Shown here: piece after piece, positions 35,234 through 47,109 of the stretch
Numbering within the stretch: the stretch's first letter is position 1
Layout: each line of letters starts with the position of its first letter
Assembly (NCBI GenBank): GCA_010094025.1
Contig: ML991862.1
Coordinates: forward strand, 32,327-96,326
DNA length: 64,000 nucleotides
Direction: 5' to 3'
Source: Viridothelium virens
Lineage: Eukaryota > Ascomycota > Dothideomycetes > Trypetheliales > Trypetheliaceae
Notes under the pieces: generated by a model
The model's input: the letters and a program-made list of their open reading frames with translations, nothing else
Database searches by the model: none
What the model was told of the DNA's origin: nothing
Program-made: the position numbers and the translations under genes

Positions 35234-35242
35234 TTTTTTTTT
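35234..35242 (+). terminator. Pol III terminator of tRNA-Gly
   Basis: A run of nine T residues starts four bases after the mature 3' end, as expected for RNA polymerase III termination. Confidence 0.8.
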
Positions 35243-36519
35243 GTCTTTTTCCATCATATCCTCCCAATTCTGTGATGATGCGCACGACTGAGGAGCAAAC
35301 TGATTAGGAGCACTATGCTTGACCGAAAGCCTAGAGTGGAATGCACGATTGAGTTTTCTAAGATTGGTTTCGCGATGGGCCGAGGAACCAAATTTTTCAC
35401 AGGGACGTAATTGCCACGCACAAGAATAGAAATGGTGCTTAACCACTATTGCAGAAATTTTGGCTCTTTATTTGTTGCCGCTCCGAAAATTAGCTATGAA
35501 CGCTTATAGTACAACAAATGATCCAATTGAAAGTGGGAAAATTATTGCTACGAAAGCTGGGAAACAAGCAATTTACTGTGCTTCCTTTTTGGATTCCTAC
35601 TACCTTTACTGAGGAACGTATAGATGTTATCACAATATATTGATCCTCATTGTCACCGTTCACCGTTTCATAGGTGTCTTCCGTTTGCCTCTTAGTAAAG
35701 CGGTATAGTAAATTCGAATTGGCATACTAAGGGCAAGATTACAACTCTCAGATTGTGGACTAAGTTTTTTATACAATCTGGCATTGCCTTGCCTATCTTA
35801 TCGCAATACTAGTATTCCTGCTTTTGCTGCAGGCGAAGATCAGTAAATGATAGTTTTGATACTATGTAAAGGGATTCGCATCTGGAGTTTATCGAGAATC
35901 AGTACACCGTCCCCGGCCAGGATTGAGTCGCCGCTATCGATTCTGCTCTATAAACTGTTAAAAACTGTGGTCCGATCATACTTTTGCTTTATCTACATAT
36001 GATGAAAAGAAGGGAAAAGGAGTAACTCTTAGACGCTCTACCTCCCCTCTGGTTTGAAATGCGATCATGCAAGGAACCGCAGCATCGGAAAGTCGAATCG
36101 ACTTTGCGCGATCGCATCAAGCCGGAAGCAGTCTAGGTTCCGACAGCTTTCCCCAGATCCAGGGCGCCACGGCAACCAGGGGGCAAGCTTACCATCCCGA
36201 TCTGCGGAATCCTTGTCCTTTGGCTTGACTGATGTCACGTCCGGCCTGTTATCTGTGCTAACCACGATGGTGAAGTCAATGATGGAATGGCTCATAGGCG
36301 AGCCTCCTTTAAGATTGCCGCTAGGCTGCGTGCAAGGCTGGGAGAGAGGGTTTAAGTAGGGGCATGAGGCTCAAGTTCTTCAATCCCAATTCTCATTTTC
36401 ACTTCCATTGCATTGATCCATCTGCTGAACTCCTTACTGCAACAATCGATCCTGTGATTGAATAGACCCTCTCTACAGCCTTCGTGAAGCATTTCAACTT
36501 TAATCATCTCGTCACCAAA
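35243..36519. other. intergenic, no gene seen
   Basis: About 1.3 kb, AT-rich in its first part. The last 150 bases probably hold the leader of the TUDOR-domain gene. No other gene is supported. Confidence 0.6.
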
Positions 36520-37688
36520 ATGCCACCCAAAGACAAATACACTGACCCCAAATTGCGCGATGAAGTGAAAGAAGAGATCCATGAGTCCGACAAAGGCGGA
36601 GCGCCAGGCCAATGGTCGGCAAGAAAGGTATGCTCTACGCGAGATCGCATGCAGCACGCGTTTGACTCTAATCACCCAATTAGGCGCAAATGATGGCTTC
36701 AGAATACAAGAAGCGCGGCGGTGGATACACCACCGACAAAGATCAAGGTCAGGACGAGTCACAGAAAAACTTGTCTAAATGGGGAGAGGAGGAATGGCAG
36801 ACGAAAGAGGGCAGCGGCAACGCGAAGAAGGAGGATGGGACCGAGAAGCGATATCTTCCCAAGAAGGCCTGGGAGCAAATGTTCGTTGTGTAACTCCTCC
36901 AAGCTTGATCCTATAGATGCTAATAGCACTTTCCCAGGTCCGAGGAGGAGAAGCAGGCTACAGACGACAAGAAACAGGAAGAAAGCAAAGAGGGCAAGCA
37001 GTTTGTGAGTAATACGCAAAAAGCAAAGAATGCCCGTGAGAATGCGAACAAGGAGGAGTCGGAGAACTTTGAGGGCCGCAAGCAGAAGCAATCTGGCGGA
37101 GCCAAAAGTAAGAAAGGCCAAGCTGCCGACAACGATGAGCAAGAAGATGAAGCCGATGACGACGCTGAAGCCGCTGAAGAGGAGGGCTACGATTATGACG
37201 AAGCGCAAGACGGGGAGTTCAATGAAGATGAGGTTGATGACGATGATGACGAAGATGTTGACGAGGAAGAAGTCCAAGGGGAGGATGATGAGGATGAGGA
37301 TGACGCCGAGGTGGCTGACGAAGGCGAAAAGGAACCTCGGGGTCAGAAGCGTGGAAGAGGAAAGCAGAGTGGGGGTTCTAATAAAAAGCAAAAAGACAAC
37401 TCGGGCAAGGGTAAACAGAATGGGACCGTGGGGTCGAAGCATGATCCGGCAGACGCACCTGCACCGGCTGGATCCAAAGACAGGCTCCCTGGAAAGGGCC
37501 AGAAGGTTGTCTGGAAGTCATTGCCGGGATACGTGGATGGTGAGGTAGTTGAAGTCTTATATGATCAGAAAGAGGTGGATGGTAAGCAGGTCAAGGCCAA
37601 GAAAGACGATCCAAGGATTGTTCTGAAGAGCAGCTCCTCGGGCAAGATTTGTGTGCACAAGCCCGACGCTATCTATTTCGATGATTGA
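36520..37688 (+). CDS. acidic protein with DUF5872-like N-terminus and Hva1/TUDOR-like C-terminus
   Basis: There are three exons: 36520-36627, 36684-36880 and 36938-37688 (351 residues). The N-terminal module (KYTDPKLRDEVKEEIHESDK...GGAPGQWSARKAQMMASEY...NLSKWGEEEWQT) is a domain widespread in fungi and bacteria without a settled role. A long middle region is extremely acidic (runs of Asp/Glu) with basic patches (GQKRGRGKQ). The C-terminus (KGQKVVWKSLPGYVDGEVVE...) resembles the Hva1 TUDOR domain described in hypervirulence-associated proteins. Acidic tracts plus a TUDOR-like fold suggest a nuclear, chromatin or histone-linked role, which is inference. A GTGAGT near 37009 is read through in frame. 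Confidence 0.87.
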
Positions 37689-38175
37689 GTTGTTCTATGG
37701 ACATTCTTGTTTTCCTGCGTGATGTCTTCAAATGTTTTCAAACAACCAATTAAATGCTCAAATTGATTCGGACAGGGTTTCGCGAGCTATTTTGACAAGG
37801 ACAGTGCGTAAGAGGTGTCGGGTTCTTAAGGCATCCACTGTCTTGCCGGGGCTGACTCCAAACCACACCTGTTGGAACAAATGAATGCCAAACCTAATCT
37901 CCATGGGCGCTACTCCGTATAAGTTCTTGTATTAATTTAGATATTTAAGTACTTCATGAATCCCATAAGTAACTATTCACCGAGGTACCGGTAGGTGGAG
38001 ATCCCTGGCTAGTGAATGACAAGATGCGCAAAGTGCGTCATGGGAACCCAGTCATTTAGAAGAAGGATTTTCTCGTCTTGAATATGTTTCTTTCCAGACT
38101 TATTATGGGTTCTATCAATATGATTACGCATTGACCAAGCCGTTGCTAAATCTCTCGTTTGTTCATTCCTGAGCT
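37689..38175. other. intergenic, no gene seen
   Basis: 3' flank of the TUDOR-domain gene and promoter of the acyltransferase-like gene. Confidence 0.6.
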
Positions 38176-39990
38176 ATGCATACTGAAAACGGAAGCCATT
38201 GGCTTGAGAGATATCATTCTGGCTATCATGAATGGAAAACCTATGGCCGAAATGGCGATAGCCTGTCCGGCAGGCCTCTCGGTCTCGTGGAAACGATGTT
38301 CGATTGTGATGGCAGAAGATTCGAGGGACGAGCTGATGTCCATGGCGTACTCAAGCTCAAGATAAAAGGCCGAGAGACTCGAGAGCAATTGCGAAAAAGA
38401 ATACGATTGGCTTGGGCAAACTTCCGCGCTCATCATCCATTGACAAGAGCAATTGCCGACAAACTTCCATCTGGACCCATCATTGATGAAACGGGAAAAG
38501 AAGGCCACCAAAGATATTTTGTCATCAGACCTCTGGGTAAAAGTTCTAAAGAGAACCTCGAGGACTCCTCTGCCACACTTACCTTCGTAGAGGACTTCCA
38601 CGCGCAAGTGGATCCAGCGGACTTCCTAAAGCATGTCGAGAACACAGGCCGAGCCATCGATCCGTCAAAATCGCTCTCAAAACTTTTCGTACTCCCCCTC
38701 ATCAAACTTTCCGATGGCACATTCCAGCTCCCGCTCGTATTCATCTTCGCCCACCAGATCACTGACGGCCTCACCATGTACAACTGGCTCCCACATTTCA
38801 ACCACCTCCTTAACCAATCTCAATCCACCCTCCTCACCCTCCTCACCACTCTCTCCAGCCTCTCCTCCCCGAACCCACCAAAAACCTCTCTCCCACCCCT
38901 CCCCCCAGCACAAGAAGATCTCTACCCCCCCATCCCCGGCACGCCCGCCCACCAACGCTGGTCCTGGCTCCTCCTGCGCATCCTCCGACACATCCGCCGA
39001 CCCCTCCCCCCCGCCTTCCCCAACCCGCTCACACGAACCCACCCCCTACCCCCCGGCCACGCCCGTCCCATGCCCCCCAGCTACCCCTCGATCCTGAACT
39101 ACCACCCCACCCCACCACTGAACACGCACCGCGCGCACGCCGTGCTCTCCCCAGCAGCATCGCGCCGCTTCCACGCCATCGCGCTCTCCGCCGGCGTCTC
39201 CCTCGGCGCCACCGCCTTCGCCCTCGTCGGGCTCGTCATGCAGACGCTGCACGCGTCGCTGCATCCGCGCTGCGACGACGAAGAAGCACGCCCCAGCTTC
39301 ATCGCGTCGTTCCCGCTGAACCCGCGCGCGTTTCTGTCGTCGGCGTCAGCAGCGCCCGCCGACAGTCTGATGCTGGGCTTTTCGTCGGGGTTGGTGTTGC
39401 CGTTTTTGCCGCTGGAGGCGCCGGTGGGGCTGAGGATGCGCGTGCTGGCGAGGAGGGCGCAGGCGCAGTTGAGGCGTTATCAGAGGAGGGAGGTGAGGAG
39501 GAGTAAGGACGGGGCGAGGGCGGCGGCGGGAGCGAGGGAACTGCTGCAGGATTTGTATTTGATGACGGCGGAGCGGAGTGAGATGTTGTTGGGGGAGGAG
39601 GAGCGTATGGGATGGGTGGTGCAGGGGGGGTATCCGGCGAGGGGGAATCCGACTGGGGCGACGTGTGGGGTTAGTTGGGTTGGGGCTGTGGAGGCGTTGA
39701 TGAGGGGGCCGATGGATGCGAAAGTAGAGGAGGAAGGGAAAAGGAAGGATGGGGTAGTTGGTGGTAATGGTGAGGAGCAAAGTGAATTCGAAGCGGCGTG
39801 GATGGATGTCGATATGGGAATAAGAGTTCGTGAACGGGAATTTTTGGTGGGAGGCTCGACGCTGGGGCATGATCGGGTCTCGTTTGCCGTGAGCTATGAC
39901 GGAAATGCATATGACGAGGCGTTGGTAAGGAAGTGGGAAGAAAAGATGGAAACAATCTTGCTTGAGGATGCTCCGAACTCACGACTTTGA
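38176..39990 (+). CDS. condensation/alcohol acetyltransferase-like protein
   Basis: This is a single exon of 604 residues from ATG 38176. The N-terminal part (SGYHEWKTYGRNGDSL...FEGRADVHGVLKLK) and the motif FAHQITDGLTMYNWL carry an HxxxDG-type active site of the chloramphenicol-acetyltransferase-like superfamily, which includes condensation domains and fungal acyltransferases. A long proline-rich insertion follows at about residues 230-310, then a second half with LGATAFALVGLVMQTL and GVSWVGAVEAL. No carrier protein or adenylation domain is attached, so this is a free-standing acyltransferase-like protein rather than part of an NRPS. The substrate is unknown. The sequence is C-rich up to about 39300 and G-rich afterwards. 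Confidence 0.72.
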   Translation: MHTENGSHWLERYHSGYHEWKTYGRNGDSLSGRPLGLVETMFDCDGRRFEGRADVHGVLKLKIKGRETREQLRKRIRLAWANFRAHHPLTRAIADKLPSGPIIDETGKEGHQRYFVIRPLGKSSKENLEDSSATLTFVEDFHAQVDPADFLKHVENTGRAIDPSKSLSKLFVLPLIKLSDGTFQLPLVFIFAHQITDGLTMYNWLPHFNHLLNQSQSTLLTLLTTLSSLSSPNPPKTSLPPLPPAQEDLYPPIPGTPAHQRWSWLLLRILRHIRRPLPPAFPNPLTRTHPLPPGHARPMPPSYPSILNYHPTPPLNTHRAHAVLSPAASRRFHAIALSAGVSLGATAFALVGLVMQTLHASLHPRCDDEEARPSFIASFPLNPRAFLSSASAAPADSLMLGFSSGLVLPFLPLEAPVGLRMRVLARRAQAQLRRYQRREVRRSKDGARAAAGARELLQDLYLMTAERSEMLLGEEERMGWVVQGGYPARGNPTGATCGVSWVGAVEALMRGPMDAKVEEEGKRKDGVVGGNGEEQSEFEAAWMDVDMGIRVREREFLVGGSTLGHDRVSFAVSYDGNAYDEALVRKWEEKMETILLEDAPNSRL

Positions 39991-40097
39991 GAAAGCTTTC
40001 GTAACTCATGGCGTAAAATCATCACGTCCTCCAAACTTCTCCAAGGGTGGTAATGCTGCTCACAGTTGTCCAATCTTTGAAATATCCAACCTCATCC
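39991..40097. other. short convergent intergenic region
   Basis: Only 107 bases separate the stop codons of the acyltransferase-like (+) and SDR-like (-) genes. Confidence 0.6.
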
Positions 40098-41210
40098 TCA
40101 CGATCTAACTCTTGGCCCCTGGTCAGCCTCTCGTATTACATCCTTCAAATCCTGTCCACAATCTAGGCATCGATCATTCAACTCCCTCCCTCTGTCTTCT
40201 GTACATAGTTTCACGATCTCATCGGCCATCAATTCAGGTCTCTCCAATTTCCTCGTCCTCACGCCCCTCTTCGCCATCTCGAACCTGTCAGTGTCATCGC
40301 TATCCACTACACCTGTCTCCATGTGGCTGGAGTTCATCGCAAAACACCTCACTCCGCTCCCTTCCAACTCGGATCCCAGCTCATGACAGAACCTGAAAAT
40401 CGCAGCCTCAGCCACTGCATCCGCACTCACAAACCGAGCATTTCTGGCCTCCGACGCGCCGACAAGTGAGACCACCACTCCGTCCGCCTGTGCACGCATT
40501 CCAGGGAGCACGGCATGAACAAAGGCGACAAAGCTACGGAGCTTCAACTCAAGTACGCGCCACCAGTTGGTCTGCAGCGCCTCCCCGGACTCACTCCCGT
40601 CAGAAGGGAGCGGAGTAGAAGATCGCAACGTCTTGAAGTCGGTATTCAACACGAGGACGTCGATGTGTACATCATCGACACGAAGTTTGTCATGAATCGT
40701 GGAAAAGATGGAGGTGGCACACTCAGGCTGGGAGACGTCGGTAGTGATAGCGACCGGAGAGGGAGCGGAGGGATGCGTAGCTGTGATTTCTGAGATGAGC
40801 GCATCGAGGGAGGCCGAGTGGTGAGAGACGCAGATAACGCGGGCCCCAGCGTGGGCGAAGGAAAGTGCGGTTGCGTGACTGAGAGCGCTTTCGATGCCTG
40901 TAACGAGGACGGTCTTATTGAGGAGGCTGTTTATCTGGCCTGGTCGATCGATAGGAGAGTATGCAAGGGTGTGAGAGGAGAGAGATGAGGGCACAGTGGA
41001 TGTATTCGTACGAGGTATTGGAGGCTTCGGAAGATCCATCAAATCGTAGTTTGGTGGGCAGGTTTCGTGAGAGTGGTCATCTGCATAGGGACTGCTTGTT
41101 TGCTTGGGAGATGAGCATGATAGTGAGAGATCCCTCCTGAATGAAGTCTTGTTTTGTTTACGAGATCCGATGCTGCAAGAAAGGAGAAGTCGTACTTGAA
41201 AACAAGACAT
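40098..41210 (-). CDS. atypical short-chain dehydrogenase/reductase-like protein
   Basis: The open frame is 370 residues. A better start may be the internal Met at 41039 (MDLPKPPIPRT), because the first 57 residues look like leader sequence. The Rossmann fold start is KTVLVTGIESALSHATALSF, where the usual TGxxxGxG is changed to TGIESALS. VCVS-type second strand, DVLVLNTD (a NAG-like loop), and VVSLVGASEARN are recognisable. At the active site the expected YxxxK is replaced: SADAVAEAA aligns with SAYSASKAA, losing both Tyr and Lys. The fold is therefore SDR-like but normal oxidoreductase chemistry is doubtful. It might be a binding or regulatory protein, or a divergent enzyme. Confidence 0.65.
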   Translation of the reverse strand: MSCFQVRLLLSCSIGSRKQNKTSFRRDLSLSCSSPKQTSSPYADDHSHETCPPNYDLMDLPKPPIPRTNTSTVPSSLSSHTLAYSPIDRPGQINSLLNKTVLVTGIESALSHATALSFAHAGARVICVSHHSASLDALISEITATHPSAPSPVAITTDVSQPECATSIFSTIHDKLRVDDVHIDVLVLNTDFKTLRSSTPLPSDGSESGEALQTNWWRVLELKLRSFVAFVHAVLPGMRAQADGVVVSLVGASEARNARFVSADAVAEAAIFRFCHELGSELEGSGVRCFAMNSSHMETGVVDSDDTDRFEMAKRGVRTRKLERPELMADEIVKLCTEDRGRELNDRCLDCGQDLKDVIREADQGPRVRS

Positions 41211-44200
41211 TTCTCAACAAGAAGCAGTAGAGCAGAGCCAAACCTGTCGTCTCGACGAGTTCGAGACAAATGCATTTCATAGCCTTGAGCATGGCTGAGA
41301 TGAACACAGCTGAATTGAAGGCAACCCTATGCACCAAATTGGGCTATAATGGCGAATCAGCCCTGCCAACTTTGTTTCGGATGATATGCATATATTGCCG
41401 TTGCCACGTGTAACTCATGTGGGGAAGGCAAATCATTGAAGCCTAGGTGCCTAAACAAAAGCAATAAGCCACCTTGGTGAGAGCCGAACCGCGAAGGTTT
41501 GACCTTTAACAGAAGGTCTAGGGGATGTTAAAGAGTTGTTTCCTCGAGTCTCGTGTCAGGAAATGCGCCACCAACAAGGAACTCCATGCACTGTCAGGCC
41601 ATTGGTCACCATCATGTGCGGCACGAAATTTTGTGGCCAGAGGTTTTCCGAATCCCCCTGCGCATACTGCAGTGAATACAGCTCGCATCTTGTGTTTACT
41701 GTGTTGGTAATTGATTATAGGGCTTTGCTGAGTGGGTGTAATGGCCGTAAATCGTCGCGTCATATTTGAAGCAGACCTGATTGTAGTGTAACAGAAATCC
41801 TGGTCCAAAGTCTCGGAGTTGGGCCGGTGCAGTCGAAACGGAAATGATCCGGAACATTCCATTGGCCGCTCAGCTATCCAGTCCAACCTCTCCCACATAC
41901 AACATTTTTTCTGATAGTATTTGCATGAGCTGAGAATCTGCATTCAAAGTGCGTCCGGATGGCGCGGATCTTGCGGCAATTGACTCAAAGCATGCCAGAC
42001 ACCGCCAGTAATCCCTGTTCTCTAATCTATAGCTGACGCAGCTGATGCTTGAAGAGGTTGACTCAGGCACCTTCTGTCTCCGCGTGGTAATGAGTAGCAG
42101 GAAACTTTGACAGCTCCTATTCTGTATCTTCTCCACTCTGTTTCCTCGCACAAGCTTGCTATTCAACTCTTTATTCACCTGCATCAGTAGAGTTGTCCTT
42201 GGTCCAGAATAGAACCTTGACGGTCGAGGACGGCAGTGTACAGAAGGACGCGGGACCACTCACCACTTTCTGCCTTCCCCATTTTCCACAAGCACATCCA
42301 CCATAACCGGCATTTCCACTTCAGATCCCTCTCTTGTCGCTCCCTTCAAGCCCTTCCCCTGTCCCTACGAGACAACACTTGTACCACGCTTGTCTGCAGC
42401 TTCCTCATAGTACGATTTCACCACCTGCTCGCGCTCCTTAGCCACGTCCCTCTTCACCACTGCACCCGGAACACCTGGCTTGCTTCCAAAACCACTCTTT
42501 CCGTTGAACCGCCATCTCTAGTGTACACACACCTACTGTTCGAGGGAAGATCAGTACGCGCATCCCGTTGTAGTACCAACGTCTTCAGGTCCATGTGGCT
42601 CTTGAGAGTGGTACATGATGGCTCTGTCAAGGGTGGGAGGGGATTGTCGGCTGTCCTTCATGGTTGAGAGAACACGTCCGGAAGAGAGAATCTAAAGCTC
42701 ATGATGACCTGACTGCCATTGCTGCTTAGGCTGGGCAAATATTGCAGTGCGCAGCGGTCGCACAAAGTCTGAGGAGTTGGCCTCATTATGTTGGTGAATA
42801 AAAAGCTACTGGTCGAGGAACAGTCAGTACGACATAGCCAACAGCTCCAAGCGATAGATCGTCGAGTTTGTATCGGGTGTTCCTGGGATGGACACCGAAC
42901 TGTAACGTTCAGGTCGTTGTTTGAGGGGGCAGTTCTAGCCCAAATACCACGCTGTGCTAATGCGTCTGCATGCCGGAAAATTGGGAAGAATTCCTCTACC
43001 TACAGGGCTTGAGAGAAATAGAAGAATAGTCTCCACCGTGAAATTCCGTATTACGCTGGCCGTTGTTAGGATTGGCGTATTTTTCCTCGCATTGACGATA
43101 GGTAGCTTAGTGCTTTTGACTAGGTGAGCAAGCGGGTTCTCTGAAAATGAGCTGATCTGAAGAGATTGGAGTCGATGTTGGGAAGGTTACACTCAATGTA
43201 CTCCACAGTGCTTCGAGACCTTCGTGAATATCGCTTAACATCAAATCCACTTACGGATCAGCAATCCTGTACCGGGTCTGGCTTACTGTGCATCACGGTA
43301 GCTGCTGCACTGTTTGCAGCATGGATTTGAACTCTGAATGACTGCAATTTTCATATTTGACTTGAACAATGAGATAGCGCCTGACTCCTGATCGCGTCTT
43401 TAGTAGCAAGACGCATTTTGCTTGCGCCGAACACCAAGAGCAGAGGGAGTGTATTGTCAGATGAATCACCAACCTGTTATTCTCCAAACAGGTTACCTTA
43501 CTCCGTACTTACGAGACATTACCAACAAAGACTTTAACCCTACTTTGCATGCAAGAGCACAGGTGCACCAGAGTGGACAGAATATCGGACCTGCCAGTAA
43601 AATTCCCAGTGGCGTTGGCTGCACATCTGATTGCTTGCTCTTATCGAAATCCAACGAAGCGAATGTCCGATTGAAAGCTTGTTTCGACGGTCTTCACCGC
43701 CATTATGCTGACAAGTCCAAAGTTGGATATCGCGCCTTGGCTATAGAGACCGTAAACGAATGATATACACACTCATCAGCGAAAGAGAGCACTTGCATCA
43801 GTATTCGCGCAGAACAAGGACAGTGTGACCTGTAGTTTTCATGCTAAGGAGAAAAGTTGGCACTGTGCCGGCGTGGTAGGCCAGCCAAATCCGTTTCGGA
43901 TAGCGTAGCCGAACGGCAGATCAAACAGGCTTATCCGGCCCTTATGCATGTGTCGTAGATCTCCATTATTTCGCGTATTGACGCGTCAGTCCCTCATCAT
44001 CGCACTTTCGGAGAGATGTCAGTGATGACATCAATGAGTCGCCGAAGCGGTCATTTTGGAATTAGTTGAGCATACAGAGAGCCTGATAATGATTGTTACT
44101 GCAAGCGGGGAAAAGGTAGGGAGCTCATGAAGAGGCACAGGGGCAATTCCGTTGTTCACGAACTTGCGCAGGTGGCTGGGATGTTCTGCGTTAGGACTAG

Positions 44201-45163
44201 CGCGACAAGGAAATTTTACCTGATGGGAATTCGCACAAAGACCATGTTCCAATTTGATGCAATCCCGTTCGCCCCGACCAGGAATGGCAGGAATGGCAGG
44301 AACGGATCACTAGGATGGTCAAGTGACGTCTGCAGTCCCGCCTGTCGTCATTTCCGGCACGGCAAATCCGGAGCGCATTCGAAACTGAACCTGTGTCAAA
44401 ACGCTGGTCCGAGAATAGCTCAACTCCTATCGCTTGAGCTGTGGGCACAGCAGAAGCTCATTGGGGCGCTCTCCAGTAATCGCAATCAATCCCCCTTGTC
44501 TACCAAGATGAAGTTCTCCACATGTTTGGAAGTAGAAAAAGTAACCTTGTCTGTTTGGTCACAGGTGTTTGTTCCTTTGTCGCCGAGGAAGATGAGAATC
44601 AGGGAGGCGATCCACATTGATTGCTATAGTGCTGTGATAGGTAGATGATCTCAATAGTGTAGCCCTTGGTATATCTCGATCCGGCGAGAATCTAAACAGG
44701 CGCGATGTGGGTTCGAATGCGCCACGAGTAGTGATAGTGATGGTACTGTCGAAGGATCTTGGAAGTGGCTGAGCAAGCGGCACATCTTGAACTACTACGA
44801 CAGCGCCTGGTCACCAAACCGTAGTAACTCCCTGTCAATCCCGCCAGACCCAGCCAGCGAACAAATCAAGCACAGGTGTGCGGCGGAGAAAGGCCATGTG
44901 TCTCCACCTCCCCGTAAGCTCCATTCCTGGCGGAGCGAGCTTCCAAGGTCGAGTGCTTATTTTCCTTGGTTGACGTCCGGCTGGCGCTCCTTCCTGCTCC
45001 CATCTCACCTCCGTTCGCTCCTGTCAACTTTCGTTTTTTTTTAATCACCTTGCGCCTGTCGCCACTTCAGAACAAACTGGGAGGTGTCTCGATTGTTTGC
45101 TCTGCAGGCTTTTAATCATTCTTTACCCCGCCGAGGTTTTCCTCTTGCTATTCTAACGTTTCC
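41211..45163. other. long gene-poor region
   Basis: Nearly 4 kb without a gene I can support. Frames up to about 170 codons exist (for example 44127-44648) but show no motif, no introns and no codon bias. Two short stretches near 42535 and 42805 share the pattern CTACTG-TCGAGG-...-TCAGTACG and may be an old duplication. The last 150 bases are pyrimidine-rich and serve as leader of the GH79 gene. Confidence 0.55.
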
Positions 45164-47109
45164 ATGGCTTCCCTCCTGCTAATATCCACTTTTGCCGCAT
45201 ATGCCTCTTCCCAGTCAACTACTCAGCAAGCCGCTTCTGTCACTGCCGCTGCCAGTGGATCTCAAGCTTCAGGTCTTTCCCAGAAGGTCGACCCAGGTTT
45301 CGCCGGTTTTGGTATCGAACCCAGCAACCTCTTCTCCTTCACCGGTGGCGACTTTGCCAACGATGTCTCAATGCAATTCCTGCAAAACCTTGCCGACTAC
45401 AGCGGGTCTCCGCCGCATATAAGAGTTGGGGGCAATACAGGCGACTATATGATGTTTGATGGCTCATATAACGAGTTCTGGATACAGGCGGACAAGAACG
45501 CAAATGGTCAGGGAGCCATTGCCTCAAATTCCTTGACATTTGGACCAAAGTAAGTCAAGACAAAGAAACAGACTCCAAGACTCAATAGTGGAGCCCTGTA
45601 GTGGAACAATACTGATGCTGCGACGCCAGGTACTTCGAAGCAATTGACAGAATGCCCACTGGTACACCCATCACCTATGGCCTGAATCTGGCATACGAAG
45701 GCTCCGACTACATTTCAAATATCGTAACGGAAGCTTCTGCTGCACTAGACAATCTAAAGAACGTCAAAGTTTTCTCCTTCGAAATTGGAAATGAGCCAGA
45801 TCTCTATCTTCAAAACGGCTTTCGTACGGGCCAATGGGGCGGTCAGGAGTATGTTCAAGAGTGGCAAGACCGTACTTCAGCCATCTATGAGCAGGTCCTT
45901 AAATCGCGCAATATTTCTAGCAATTTTTTCGAACCCCCAGCAACAGCATCGACCATTGGAACCACATTCACCATTGCCGACCTTGTACAGGACGGCATCT
46001 TGAACAAAGCGAATGGGTCCGACGATTCTTACGTTTCGGGCTGGAATCAACACGACTATTTCTATTTTGTTGACGTCTCTACGCTCCCAATCGATGTAAA
46101 CTACCTCATGGATCTCGACCACACCGTGTCTCAATTTGCGTATTGGCAACAAGAGATCGCCTCCTCGGCCAAGTACAACCTGCCATACAACCTGCGAGAG
46201 ATGGCAAGCATTGGCCCTACAGGAATCACCGGCATCAGCGATGTCTTCGGCGCTGCCCTCTGGCAGCTCAACTTCTTCCTCTACGCCGCCAGCCTCAACA
46301 TCACCTCCGTTGGCATGCACATGGTCGACGGCTCCTACGCCAACGCCTGGCAACCCACCTCCGAACAATCGAACCCGCCGTCCGCCGTCGTGCGCCCCTC
46401 CTACTACTCCTACGTCGCCATGGACCAGCTCATCGGCGCCGCGAACAGCACCCTCCAAATCGCTGCGCTGAACGCCTCCTCGCTCCCCCCGGCGTACTCC
46501 ACCGGCTCCCTCCGCAGCTACGCCGCGTACGCCGAAAACGGGCTGATGTCGCTCATCCTAATCAACGCGCTGCAGTCCAACGCGTCGCAGACCCCGAAAA
46601 ACACCCTCACCGTCTCCGTCCACCTGCCCTCCTCCCTCGCCGGCCAAACCCTGCACCTCTCGTACCTCACCGCCCCGGGCGCCGACAGCATGCACAACAC
46701 CACCTTCAACGGGCTCTCCTTCGAAGACAGCTCCTCCGGCGGGAAACCCGTCTCTGTCGGCGACGGCAAGCTGCAGTCGCTCACTGTCGGGCCGGATGGG
46801 GTTGCGGCCATCCCGGTGCGCGACTCCGAGGCGGTTATCGCGACGTTCGGCGCCCTGCTGGGCAGTAATGCTGTGCAGCATGCGAATGGTAGCGATGGCG
46901 AGACGTCCAGCGCGAGTGCTGCGAGTAGTTCGGCGAGTTTGACCATTGCGACGACGGCGGCGGCGGCGGCGACGGCGAGCGTGACGGGCTCAGGGGCGCC
47001 GTCGAAGAGTGGGGCGGTGGGGTTGAGGAGAGGGAGGGATGAGGATTTGTTGAGGTGGGTGGCGGTGGGGACGTTGCTTTTGGGGTTGTGGATGATGATG
47101 TATGGGTGA
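45164..47109 (+). CDS. glycoside hydrolase family 79 (beta-glucuronidase-like), membrane/GPI-anchored
   Basis: There are two exons, 45164-45549 and 45630-47109 (621 residues; 80-nt intron). A signal peptide (MASLLLISTFAAYASSQ) precedes a catalytic domain with the GH79 features PPHIRVGGNTGDY, the acid/base Glu184 in FEIGNEPD, and the probable nucleophile Glu319 in NLREMASIG. A C-terminal beta domain follows. The tail is Ser/Ala-rich with a hydrophobic end (WVAVGTLLLGLWMMM), so the enzyme is probably retained at the cell surface. Family members release glucuronic acid from glycans such as arabinogalactan. The substrate here is inferred from family only. Bases 46260-46800 are C-rich and later bases G-rich. 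Confidence 0.9.

Noticed and set aside
36759-37442. Minus-strand Leu/Val/Phe-rich frame that looks like a membrane protein
   Set aside because: It is the complement of the Asp/Glu-rich tract of the TUDOR-domain gene; no independent evidence.
44690-44730. T-loop-like GTGGGTTCGAATGCGCC
   Set aside because: No matching acceptor, D-arm or anticodon stem can be formed around it; not a tRNA.
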